The notes under the pieces are model-generated. The model was not told the DNA's origin and made no database searches. It saw nothing but the letters and a program-made list of their open reading frames with translations. This document shows, piece after piece, positions 24,291 to 50,068 of a stretch of DNA of 64,000 nt. The stretch's first letter is position 1. Each line of letters opens with the position of its first letter. This stretch comes from Macropodus opercularis (Eukaryota > Chordata > Actinopteri > Anabantiformes > Osphronemidae): contig CM061105.1 of NCBI GenBank assembly GCA_030770545.1, positions 2,339,001 to 2,403,000 on the forward strand, given 5' to 3'. The translations under genes were made by a program, and so were the position numbers.

Positions 24291-27137
24291 AGCGTGAAGT
24301 GAAGGGTGCTCAGAGTTGCACAATATAGTATAACGTCCACATTTCAGATAGAGTAGACATGTGACTTCATACATGGGTCAGTCCTTGCATGTGCAATATA
24401 AAAAAGGAAAATTTTAGGCACAACACAACTGCTCTTTTATCTGTTCTCAGAAAGATCAAGGCCACCTTACAAATCCCCCTGGGAATGGCTTAACATGTAA
24501 CCCTGTGATGGTAGTAAGAGGCGCACTTTTCCATATTGTCCATCCAATGAGGCTATTACAACTGTTTACCAGCAACACTTCTCTGCTGGCTTAACATAAC
24601 CAGAAATCAGGATCATAATCTCAAGGCTCATATCGCTGACAAATAGTTGTGATAGCCAATCAGATTACAAGTTGTCTACAGTACCCAACAATGGCTGAAG
24701 GAGGAGAAGACGTAGATGTGGTTGTAGATCTATTTACAAGGACCTTTCAAGAAAAGCTGGATCTTGTGAGAGGAGGTAGCGAACATGGTCACTTTCACTC
24801 TCAGCTATGAGCGGTTACCCTGATTTGTTTACTTTGAATATCAATGATTAGTTGGTTTCATGACCATCTTGTCTTATATGAAACTATGACCTGTACAATT
24901 TAACGTACAAACTTGTTTTTGGTCAACCTTATGGACAAATATTTGAATTGCTTTTTATTTTTTAGGTAATACTTTTTAATTTCTGTTGGGGGTTTATTGA
25001 TTTTTAGTAATAAGTATAAGCGACTATATTAAGTTGATGCATCACCCTGTACTGCGTAAGTGTGCTTATGTATATGATTTCTTGAGATGTGGTGTCATTA
25101 ATGATGGTACTATGAGGGTATTTATTCACTGAAGGCCTAGGTGGACAACACAGGGTCCACCATCGTTCTTTATAGGTGTGAGTGAAACCAACCTTTAGGA
25201 TAAATTTGTGGTCTCCAGCCAACTTTTTTCAGTCTGACAAAGCTAATTTAATTTTTTCAGTTTAGGTTCAAGTTTCAATTTAAGTAGGAAAACATTGCAG
25301 ATGCAATTACTCAACTTAGAAAACATCACCTAGATGATTGAGAATCTTGACCAACACACAAAGCTACAGTATAGGCACAGTACCTTTTTATTACACATAT
25401 GTCTCATTAGACTAAGGTCAAAACCTTGGACCCTGAACTTCCAGAGGCTTGATTATGAAAATCAAATATATTCATTGTCCTGGTGAGGCAATGGCAGTTT
25501 GCACTGTAATTTCATCCAGAGTAGGGCAGAATGCGCAGCTGGTGACTTTCGTATCTGCCACTGTACTGTCGGCATTCCACACTACAAAGCAGTATGCTCT
25601 GTGTTACGCAGTACGCAGCACATAGTTTGACCTCCACATGGCTTAACCATAACAAATGTTGTTCGTGTTCATTTTATTTTTACCAAATCAAAGCCACCAG
25701 CTACTATAGTAATGGTAAATGGTGAGCAAAAGGCTTGATAAATTGCCTACTAATGAATCATGTTTGCCTTTGGTATTTGCTCATATGTGGAAGCACACAA
25801 TTTGCTTAGTTTTTTTTTTTGTTCTAATCAAAACACTCTTCCTCTTTCCTAATATAATATAGTATAGGCAGCAATATGGTCCATGTTCTTTCTTAAACTC
25901 GATTCTGGATTGTAATGTCATAAACTGCTTAAAAATACATGCTTCAAAAAGTAGAAAATATATAGCAGAACTGTAGAACCAGTTAAAAACCCCAAAGGAA
26001 AAACAGCCAGACGGCACCAACGCCTGTTCTGCAGTGTTTATACATTTGGTCGTGGATGAGAGAGCTGACTGAATTAGGCTCAGGCGAAGGAATTCATCAA
26101 ATTATTGTGTGTCTATTCTTGCCCTATGGTACCGCTATTCTACTCACAACAATAGTAGGTGTATTCTCATTGATGCTTCACACTTTGTCATACGCTGATG
26201 GCAAAAACTGCACAGGGGCAGTTAGGCCACGCAGGCAATTTCTGCTGTAGATCTTCTTTCTTCCTCTCGCTTCCCAGTTTCTTGTTCAGACTGATGGAGT
26301 GTCCCCCTGCAACAGCAAACTTCCTCCCAACCAGCCAAAACCCAGGGTTTTCATACTGAATTTCTTGGTTGTCATGCTTACTTTCCCTCCTTAGCATAAC
26401 CACATATTTACATCTGTGGCATCATTGTGGCAACGTTAGGCAATGCTGAATAGCATGTTCAACATCCATCCACGGTAGATCAGCATTGACACGTGAACAG
26501 ACATGATCTAATCCATGTTTCATCATTGTTCAGAGATGCAGTTCTTCATGTACTTCCCATCCCCCATCACATCTTGGACCTTCTGCCACTGACTTTGAGC
26601 CACTTCGTTATTAATTAGCTTGTGCATACAGAAATTATTTTGATTATACATAACTCAGCATTTTGACCTTTTACTTCATGTGTTTAACACTTTTGAGCTA
26701 TGCTTCAACTTGATTACACTTATAGTGTAGATAAACTGACTGCTGAAACACAGGCAGGGATCATGACAGCAATGATTGGCAGCAAACTCAAAAGAGTGGC
26801 ATTTACCAAATAGTATATACTGCATTGATGATAAACAAATTGCACACACATGTTCCAGAGAAAACAAACACAAGTGATCTTCAGTCACCAATGCCAATGG
26901 CTTTCATTTAGAGAACTCGAATTTTGTGGTTTGCTAGCTTTGAACTCAAGAGCAAGTGATGACAATCATTATTCTAGTTTTTTTTTCCTGATTCTGAAAA
27001 ACATGAGACAAAAATATCTCTTGCTCCTTTTCAGATGATATAACGTTGAATCTTAGTGAAATTTTTGCATATTAGTAACTCAAAATGTATCTCACTTGTG
27101 TGGTTATTGTGTGATCAAAATTGGGAAAAGGTCAGGG
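24291..27137. other. Intergenic, mostly unclassified
   Basis: Only one piece is identifiable (the hAT/ZMYM-like start at 24689). The rest has no recognisable genes. The block at 26050-26420 has slightly higher GC and may be decayed mobile-element sequence. Confidence 0.3.
24689..24790 (+). mobile_element. N-terminal relic of a ZMYM1-like hAT transposase
   Basis: A short + frame starting MAEGGEDVDVVVDLFTRTF and continuing with QEKLDLVRGG resembles the first residues of hAT/ZMYM1-like transposon proteins in fish. It ends after about 40 codons. No zinc finger or catalytic region follows. Confidence 0.4.
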
Positions 27138-27590
27138 ATGTGACGATTCGGCCCTCCAACCACTGGAGGGCGCTCTTGTTCCCCTGTTCTTCTTTGTTGG
27201 TTTCTGTTTGTCCACTTCCTGCTTGTTATTGATTTCACCTGTTTGTTATTTCCTGTTTAGTTTGTATATAAGTTGCCCCTTGCCCCTTCATGCTTTGCTG
27301 GCTGATTATTGGTGTTACCCCTTGTGTGTAAGTGTTGTTGCTTGGAGATCAGTGTTCGTACTGTATGTATTTGTTTATCTTGTTATCCGTAGTATTGTTA
27401 CTTGATTTAAGATTTGTGTTTGTCTAGGTTTATGTAGTTCTGCTTCACATCATTTATTTGTAGTCCTCAGTCTCCCGTGTTTTGTTCATGTTTTTTGTCT
27501 CATGATTAAAAATAAGTTAACAGTTCACCCGCGTCTCTGGGTTTTGCAATTGGGTCCTCCTCTTGTTAGTTGTGTTAGTGTGGGCATAGG
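27138..27590 (+). mobile_element. Probable solo LTR of a Gypsy-like retrotransposon
   Basis: Starts TGTGACGATTCGGCCC. A TATATAAG promoter-like box lies at about 27266, a poly(A)-like ATTAAAA at about 27505, and the end is the GTCTCTGGGTTTTG...TTGGGTCCTCCTC type seen in fish LTRs. Unclassified sequence follows with a GGCGCC motif at 27667 that could be a primer-binding-site remnant. No second LTR was found within the window. The 3' boundary is uncertain. Confidence 0.5.
27160..27173 (+). promoter_or_regulatory. CTCF-like motif in the LTR, one mismatch
   Basis: CCACTGGAGGGCGC differs from CCASYAGRKGGCRS at one position. If this LTR family is repeated, it would carry the motif to many loci. Confidence 0.3.
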
Positions 27591-28099
27591 CTCTACGTCG
27601 AGCAGCCCTTTAGTATCTTGAGTGGGGAAATAGGCTCTAGGTTGAGCTCCCCCACTTTGTTCGTTTGGCGCCATATAGTGGCGATTAGAGGCAGTACCAG
27701 GGCCTTAGGCGTTCCTACCCCTGGTACTTCTAGTGAGTCCAGTGAGTGAGTACCTGTAACAAGGGAAGTTTTTGAATAACGCAAGATGAAGGTGAAGCGA
27801 TGGACACACCTCAGCTGACTGAAGGAACAAAAAGGTTTAATAATCAAAAACAGAGACAGGCTGGAGAAATGTTGCAAACAGAAACTAAATGAGTAAAGAT
27901 AATTGGAGAAAACCAAATCACTGCCAGAGCAGAAACAAAAAATTGCTACAAGACACAAGATATAGCAAACTAAACACAAACTAACAGGATGCAAACTAAC
28001 AAGAGTGAAATAGTGAAAGTGAAGTGTTACCACTAGTAACAAGTATTTAATGAGGAAGCTCATTCTCACTTATCTCACTTATCACTTCCTTGTGTTTCC

Positions 28100-28665
28100 A
28101 GTAGAACACTAGTCTATGGTTACATACTTTTAAGACCAGGCTTAAAACCTTCCAGTCTCCAACATCCTGCTGGGCCACCTCAGCTCCTATAATTTGGTGA
28201 TATCTGTCTGTTTTTCTCTTTTCACCCTTGGTTTCTTCAATTAGACTGAGTTTTCCCTAGAGCTTGCCCAAGTCTAACTGTATTTTTGTGGTGGTGTAGA
28301 ACCCAGGTACTCCAGGTTCGACTCCAGGGTCACCTTTTGTTGCCTCAAGGTGCAGTTTGCATTTTGTCCCTGTCTCCCTCCAGGTACTCTGGTTTCCTCC
28401 CACAGGTCAGGTTGACTAGGGAGTCTAAATTGCCCATTGGTGTGAGTCTGAGAGTGAGTGGTTGTGTGTATACAGTTGCAAAAAACAGTATGTGCATCCC
28501 TTTGAGATCACATAAATTTCTGCTTAAACTAATACTGCACAAACATAATATGTTTTCATGTGTTTATTGAACATAGCATAGCATTCACTGTGATTTTTCA
28601 AATGTAAAATATGTGAAAGGTGCCTTGAAATTGTCTTAGCACTATATAAATAAACTGAACTGAAA
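28100..28665 (+). mobile_element. L2-like 3' fragment interrupted by other repeats
   Basis: AAGACCAGGCTTAAAACCTTCC at 28131 and GTGCCTTGAAATTGTCTTAG with GCACTATATAAATAAACTGA at 28620-28665 are the two ends of an L2-type 3' region. Between them lie part of the dispersed repeat also seen at 19640 (GGTTTCCTCCCACAGG) and a Tc1-like terminus (CAGTTGCAAAAAACAGTATG at 28480). Confidence 0.5.
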
Positions 28666-29317
28666 TTTAATCTGATGTTGTTCATCCAATTGTCATTTCA
28701 AACAGCAGTTGAAGTAATTTTTTATAATTACATTTTTTTCATGAATGGACTCACCAACATAAAAATAATAATACTTTTTTAAATAAAATGTGTCAGTTGT
28801 AATTTGTTAGACCACGTTCATTTACCACTTAAGTATTTGTAAAGTCTGTCCACTTCAACCAAGCAAATTAGAACAGCAACTGAAATTATAGTGTAAACTA
28901 ACAAACAAAACACATTCACAGATTTAGATGATGGCAGTTCTAATTTTATTAAAGATCATTTGCCAAACAGTACATTCAGAGGCAAAGTTTTATATAATTA
29001 AATTGTAAAATATTATAACAGCAATATCATAAAATCAACTTGAATATTAACTGCTATTAAATTAAATTAATTCAGAATGTCTTTTTTTAGATTTACAGTT
29101 TTGTTTCAGCCTCAACCTGCAAGTGGTTGTTTAAAATGTTAAATGAAAAGTAAAATAAAGAGTTAAAATGAAAAACAAATTTAATTTTAAACAGTAACAG
29201 AGTTACTTTGAATTTTACAGCAAAACGTATTATATTGTTCAGCTGGTATTGGCTCCAGTACACCATGACGTTTACAAGCATAACCAGGTAGGGTCATGAA
29301 TACTTGCAAAGGTAGAT
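28661..29317 (-). other. Probable 3' UTR of the xirp1 LIM transcript
   Basis: Downstream of the LIM-isoform stop on the minus strand. A candidate poly(A) signal (AATAAA on the minus strand) is at 28945-28950, which would give a 3' UTR of about 380 nt. No coding features. Confidence 0.4.
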
Positions 29318-44468
<15,151 letters not shown>

Positions 44469-44488
44469 TTTAGTCTCAGTATCAACAG

Positions 44489-46162
44489 CTAAAATTAGGA
44501 AAATATTGGAGAAGAAATTCATAAAGATTAGAAGTGCAATAAAATAAATAAAAACAATAAAACTTAAAATTAAAAGATACTATAAGAGCGTAGTCAGCCA
44601 AAAGCTCATCTGAAAGAATTGCTTTCCTTTAACTGTTTCTGAATCAGAAGAATAAACCACACTTACAGTGTAGCCAGTTTAGACTGACTGAAAAGAAAGT
44701 TCTAGGGACCACAAACAATTTTTGACCTGATTATCTAAATGCGCTGGATGAGCTGTAAGGTGTCAACAGGTCAGTGATTTATTCAGGTGCTTGGACATGA
44801 TGTGCTCTACAAGCATTAGTTTTTAAAGTCATATTGGTTGGATTGGTAACCAATAACTGCCCACTTCACTGGAAAGATGTCGGGCTACCACTTTTTCTAA
44901 TATTTTAGACATAAAAGGCAATTTAGATACTGGCAGTTTATAGAGTCATATCCAGATTTGGCTTTTTAAGAAATAGCTTCACTACACCTTGTTTAAAAAA
45001 GCAGGGAACCAAGCTGTTTAGAGTTGCCATTCAAAACAGACAAATAATGATTTAGACTTTAGACAAATGATTCTGTATGAGTACACACTACACATAAAAT
45101 CAGAAGAGCTGAGTTCAACAGCTGCTTAATTTCTGCAGTTGTCACCTTACAGTAGAAAGTGGAAACTAATAACAAGCCAAAAAACCTAAAAAAACTTTTA
45201 TTCACTTCACTTGAATGACTCAATTACAAAATCGTAAAAATAATCATATATTTACTATTTGTGATGAATTGAATGAGAATTTTATTTAATATAATGTTGC
45301 ATTATATCACAGTGCAGAAAGCTCATACTAGGTGTTTTTTTCAGATGATTTGGTATATTTGGATTTTATTTATTTAGGAACTAAAACCATGCCTCCTACA
45401 CAAAGACACTGTTCAAATTCAACTTTTAATGTTAGGAGTTTCGGGAAAAGACTGTGACTCTAACCGTCATATGACTTTGTTAATCTTTACAAACATTTGC
45501 ACTCAGACAGCACATATCGGTATGACTGTAGGCTCTTCTATAATAAATAAATGATTGCTAAATGTAAAAGACATGCACTAACAACATCAATAAAGTAGGA
45601 ATTCACAGGACCTACATATTGGACAGAAAAACATACAGTCGTGAATAAATATGAAAGCCTGGGTATTTTGTATCTCAACCTTAACAATACTGAGAAATTC
45701 AAGTAATATAACTCAACAATTAAAAGTGAAGAAAATACTTTTCAAGATCTTCTGTAAATGTAAATCTACAAAAATGCATATCCTAGCTGAGGACACAGTT
45801 AGAACACCTGACCCCCTAATAGCTGGAGTTGCCCCATTTGGCTGAAATAACTGTAGTAAGACGCTTCTTGTAGCATCTACTATCATCTGAGGAAAGTGTA
45901 CCCCAGTCCTCAATGCAGAATTCTTTCAGATGAATTACATTCACAGAAGATCCTGAAATGTCTGTCTTTTCTTTACTTTTAATTGTTTAGTTATACTACA
46001 TTAATATCTCAGTATTGTTAAGGCTTTCATGACTGTATAGTGTGATGCATGCCAGCAGAAAAATACATTAGAAAATGTAACAAAGTTGCATTATTATCAC
46101 TGAATCTAGGGGATTGTTGTTCAGATTGAAAAAGCTACATGAAATAATATTAAAATCCATAC
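44489..46162. other. xirp1 intron with one MITE
   Basis: Apart from the inverted-repeat element at 45636-46035 I see only AT-rich sequence. Confidence 0.35.
45636..46035. mobile_element. 400-bp MITE with long terminal inverted repeats (Tc1/mariner type)
   Basis: The left end CAGTCGTGAATAAATATGAA and right end (reversed) CAGTCATGAAAGCCTTAAC share a TIR of roughly 120 bp, for example AACAATACTGAGA, CAACAATTAAAAGTGAAGAA and GATCTTCTGTAAATGTA, with small indels. TA dinucleotides flank both ends (45634-45635 and 46036-46037). No coding capacity. Confidence 0.8.
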
Positions 46163-46316
46163 CTGCAGACATGGAGAGGACGTCCCCTGTGTATCTCTGG
46201 CTTTCTGGCTGACTGTGGTTGAGAAGCGCAGACACAGCAATTTCTACTGACCAAAGTCCTTGAACACCTTGTGATTCAAGGCATCTGGATATGAGGATTT
46301 TCTACCATGACCTGGC
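46163..46316 (-). CDS. xirp1: Possible first xirp1 exon, mostly non-coding
   Basis: Flanked by acceptor TTTCATCAG and donor CAG|GTATGG. Its exit phase (one nucleotide) fits the 44488 acceptor. In that frame a TAG lies near the 5' end, and the only ATG is at 46172, giving MSA-A before VDTETK. It is therefore probably 5' UTR with an optional start. Splice-site and phase evidence only. Confidence 0.45.
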
Positions 46317-46555
46317 CTGATGAAATTAGATGATACATACACTTCTTAATAACAATTCTAATAATATATGTTCACACACTTAACTATGGTGCATAGTGTT
46401 TCCTGGATTTACTGTAAATAATAATGACATTGACGGCAGTGTGTGTCATTAAAGTATTGACAGAGTACACAGCAGCTGACACCTTTTCCTTTCAGATTTC
46501 AGATTTTATGTCTGATGTAGCCACAGTGTTGGAGGATCTATTCAATCTGAATTAT

Positions 46556-46690
46556 TCTTATTTTTTTATTTATAGCGCCAATTCAGAAAAAAGTAATCTC
46601 AAGACACTTAAGGACCTTAGACAAAAAATTACTCATCTGTATAGAAAACCCAACAAATCCCACTTGAACATCCTAAAACTCAGAGGAGCA
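46556..46690 (-). mobile_element. L2-clade tail fragment, reverse
   Basis: TTTATTTATAGCGCCAATTC followed by AATCTCAAGACACTTAAGGA matches the reversed L2 terminus with divergence. Confidence 0.55.
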
Positions 46691-47071
46691 GTATTTTATC
46701 TTTACTTACTGTATTCGTCACCCTAGCAGGCGTCACATTCAGTTCTGATGCTTTTATTGTTCAGTGTGAGCTTGATAAACACATGATAATGTGTTTTATC
46801 TCTGTTCAGAGAACAGAGGACTATAAAGTGCAGAAACAGCTGACTCTGAAAACAAGGAACAAGCAGCATAGGGCTTATTCCTGTCTGTTACATAAAGTTT
46901 ATACCCCAGTAAATAAGAAGAAAGCTTAATTTTTAACTTTACACAGACACAGTAAAAGAATAAGGTAACCATTAACTATAGGTTTGTAGTGAAAATCAAC
47001 ACAAATCATGTCATGTTTTGTTTGATTTGTATCCTGATGTCACTATGTTCAGAGGTATTATTTTCTTATTT

Positions 47072-48326
47072 TATATTATTGTTACTCTGGATGACATAAC
47101 GTTAGCTTCAAGTTCTACTGTCAGGAACCTTGGTGTCATTGTTGACCAAGATCTGTCCTTTACACCATATATTAAAGAAATCTCTAGAACTGCCTACTTC
47201 CAACTGAGGAATATTGCTAAAATTAGGAGCATCCTCTCACAGAGTGATGCTGAAAAATTAATCCATGCATTTGTTACCTCTAGGCTTGACTACTGTAACT
47301 CGCTACTCATAGGTTGTCCCAATAACTCCTTGAAAATCCTCCAATTAATTCAAAATGCTGCAGCCAGAGTCTGACTGGACTTAGGAAGAGAGATCACATT
47401 TCTCCAACATTAGCTTCTCTGCATTGGCTCCCTGTCAAATCTAGGATAGAATTCAAAATTCTTCTCCTCACCTACAAAGCTCTTCATAATAAAGCTCCAT
47501 CTTATCTTAAAGACCTCATCGCTCCTTATGCTCCCAACAGAACGCTTCGTTCTCAGAGCGCTGGTCTGCTTGTGGTTCCTAGAGTTTCTAAATGTAGAAT
47601 GGGAGGCAGAGCATTTAGCTACCAAGCTCCTCTCCTATGGAACCAGCTTCCAGTCCAGGTTCGAGAAGCAGACACCCTCTCTAGTTTTAAAACTAGGCTT
47701 AAAACCTTTCTTTTTGACAAAGCGTATAGTTAGAGATGGTTCTGGTCACTCTGAACCATCTCTTAGTTAAGCTGCTATAGACTTAGATGCTGGGGGACGT
47801 CCTTTATTGACTGAGCTCTTTTTTCTCTTTTTCTTCTATCCGCCAACATGCCTCCATTTCCACATGTGACTAACTTTGTCCCTTTTTTCTCCTAGTTGTG
47901 CTTCTCCCCTTCTGTCTCTCTCTATCCTCATCTACAGACTCAGAGTCGTGTGTCTCCAGTGTTCAGTTGCTGGTCCAACCATCCCGCCTGTGTTCTGTTG
48001 CTGCTTGTTTTGTTGTTGTTGTTGTGTTCTTTTCTCTCTTCTCTATCCCCTCACCCCAACTGGTCAAGGCAGATGGCCGCCCACACTGAGCCTGGGTCTG
48101 CTGGAGGTTTCTTCCTCGTTAGAGAGGGAGTTTTTCCTCTCCGCTGTCGCTATTTAACTGTACAATTTATCGATTGGTTACAATTAAAAGCTTGCTCTAT
48201 GTGAGAATTGTTGGGTTTAGTTGTGTAAGGTCTTAAAACCTTACTTGTAAAGTGCCTTGAGATAACTGATGTTGTGAATTGGCGCTATATAAATAAAGTT
48301 GAATTGAATTGAATTGAATTGAATAT
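47072..48326 (+). mobile_element. L2-clade LINE, 3' 1.25 kb
   Basis: 5'-truncated copy starting in the reverse-transcriptase C-terminal third. An open frame to 47374 carries VTLDDITLASSSTVRNLGVI and HAFVTSRLDYCNSLLIGCPN. The full 3' UTR and a (TTGAA)n tail at 48298-48326 follow. It is very similar to the 15.3-16.5 kb copy and better preserved over this stretch. Confidence 0.88.
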
Positions 48327-48994
48327 TGTTGTTGGACCTCGTGACATAATAATAATGAGAATAATAGTTTATTACAGTGATATATATATATAAATAGTTG
48401 TATGGATAGTCCATCTCGGACCACTGTGAACCTAGTGCAGAGTGTTGCCAAAATGTAAACTGGTGCTTTCGATGCTTTAACATTGCTGCAAAACATATTA
48501 TTATTCAGAGAGAGAAAACTAAGTATTTTAATGATCTAGGTTCCTACAGTTAACTTCAATAATTAACTCAGTATATTTTAAGCTTTCAATCTGTGTTGAG
48601 CATTTGGGCCAAATCCAGAAGGGCAGAGCCCATGCAGATCAGCCACTCACACTCATACAGCATTAAAAGCAATAAATTGTACCACTTGCAGATCCAAGAA
48701 GATCCAAAGTTCTTAATCCGTTTCTGTTTAACATTTAGAGTCAATAGTGTGTATCATTTAATTACAACAGAGACAACACAACACATGCAGTTAGTTACTT
48801 CATTATTCACAGCAATGTTAGTGCATGTAAGTCCATATCACGCCTTCAAACCACATCAGCTGGGATTTCCCCCAAAAATTCTATTTTTGAATGCAGCAAA
48901 ATTTGAATTTACCTATTTGGACAAATCATTTGATTTATTCAACTCCTGTTGCTTTTATGATGTTTGCCTGCATTCATTTCTTGTTTTCAGATTG

Positions 48995-49110
48995 TCTGCT
49001 TCGATGTGGGGCCCTGTGATGAACTGGTGATAGCCTATCCAGACCTGTACCCGGTTGCTCACTTGAATAATAGCTGGAATAGACTCCATGCCATCATCCT
49101 CACCCCTTAG
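48995..49110 (+). repeat. Fragment of the interspersed repeat also at 19640
   Basis: GGGGCCCTGTGATGAACTGG, then AGCTGGAATAGACTCCATGC. A diverged copy without the GAAT tail. Confidence 0.45.
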
Positions 49111-49516
49111 GTCACTTGTTTAAAGATAACTTGTCTACGTCGTTATGTCTGTTTAGAAGTAGAGAGCATGGTGATAAAAGTAGCAGCTCACACAATGACA
49201 GCTGTGAACAAGCTGATTACAGTTTAGGTAGGTGGTAGGTGTGCACAGATAGTCACTGTCATGTTGATTTTGAGACTGATGGCAAATGTTTGAAGGCAAA
49301 GCGTGGTCACACCAAATATTGATGTGATTTAGATTTCTCTGTTGTTCATTTACTGCATTTAGTTTATTTATGAAAATAAATGTTGAAAGCATTCTTTGTT
49401 CACAGCATTTTTTTCACACCTGCCTAAAACCTTAGCACAGTACTGTATATGCATTTATGAAAATAGATATATGAAGGCTCTTGAAATATAAGTGAATTTA
49501 AAAAACAACAACAACA

Positions 49517-50068
49517 TTGAAATTACTTTTAAAACTAGGCTTAAAACCTTCCTTTTTGACAAAGCTTATAGTTAGAGATGGTTCTAGTCACTCTGAGCCA
49601 TCTCTTGGTTAAGATGCTATAGGCTTAGATGCTGGGGAAACTCCTTCATACACTGAGCTCCTCTGGTTTTTTATTTATTCTACCCACTAACACGCCTCCA
49701 TGTCCACATGTGACTAACTTTGTCTGTTTTACTATCGTAGCTTCTCTCTTTCTTTCTGTCCTCATGTACATCATCAGACGCTGTCTGTGGCTGTGTGTTG
49801 TTGTTGAATTGTTTTTTCTCTTCTCTATCCCTTTACCCCAACCGGTCAAGGCAGATGGCCGCCCACACTGAGCCTGGGTCTGCTGGAGGTTTCTTCCTCC
49901 ATAGTGAGGGGGTGTTCAAATTTACAATTTCAATTTATTGATTGGCAATAATTCAAAGCTGCTTTATGTGAGATTTGTTGGATCTAGTATGGTCTCAACC
50001 CTTACTAATATAGTAATATAACTGATGTTGTGAATTGGTGCTATATAAATAAAATTGAATTGAATTGA
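49517..50068 (+). mobile_element. L2-clade LINE, 3' fragment
   Basis: Begins in the last coding codons (AAAACTAGGCTTAAAACCTT) and retains the 3' UTR (AAGGCAGATGGCCGCCCACA) and tail (GCTATATAAATAAAATTGAA). Internal deletions relative to the longer copies. Confidence 0.8.

Noticed and set aside
26050..26420. Possible exon-like open frames on both strands
   Set aside because: No splice-consistent joining and no recognised similarity; left as unclassified sequence.
27593..28069. 158-codon minus-strand open frame, hydrophobic
   Set aside because: Lies in repeat-like sequence next to the LTR; the hydrophobicity reflects pyrimidine-rich sequence and no family is recognised.
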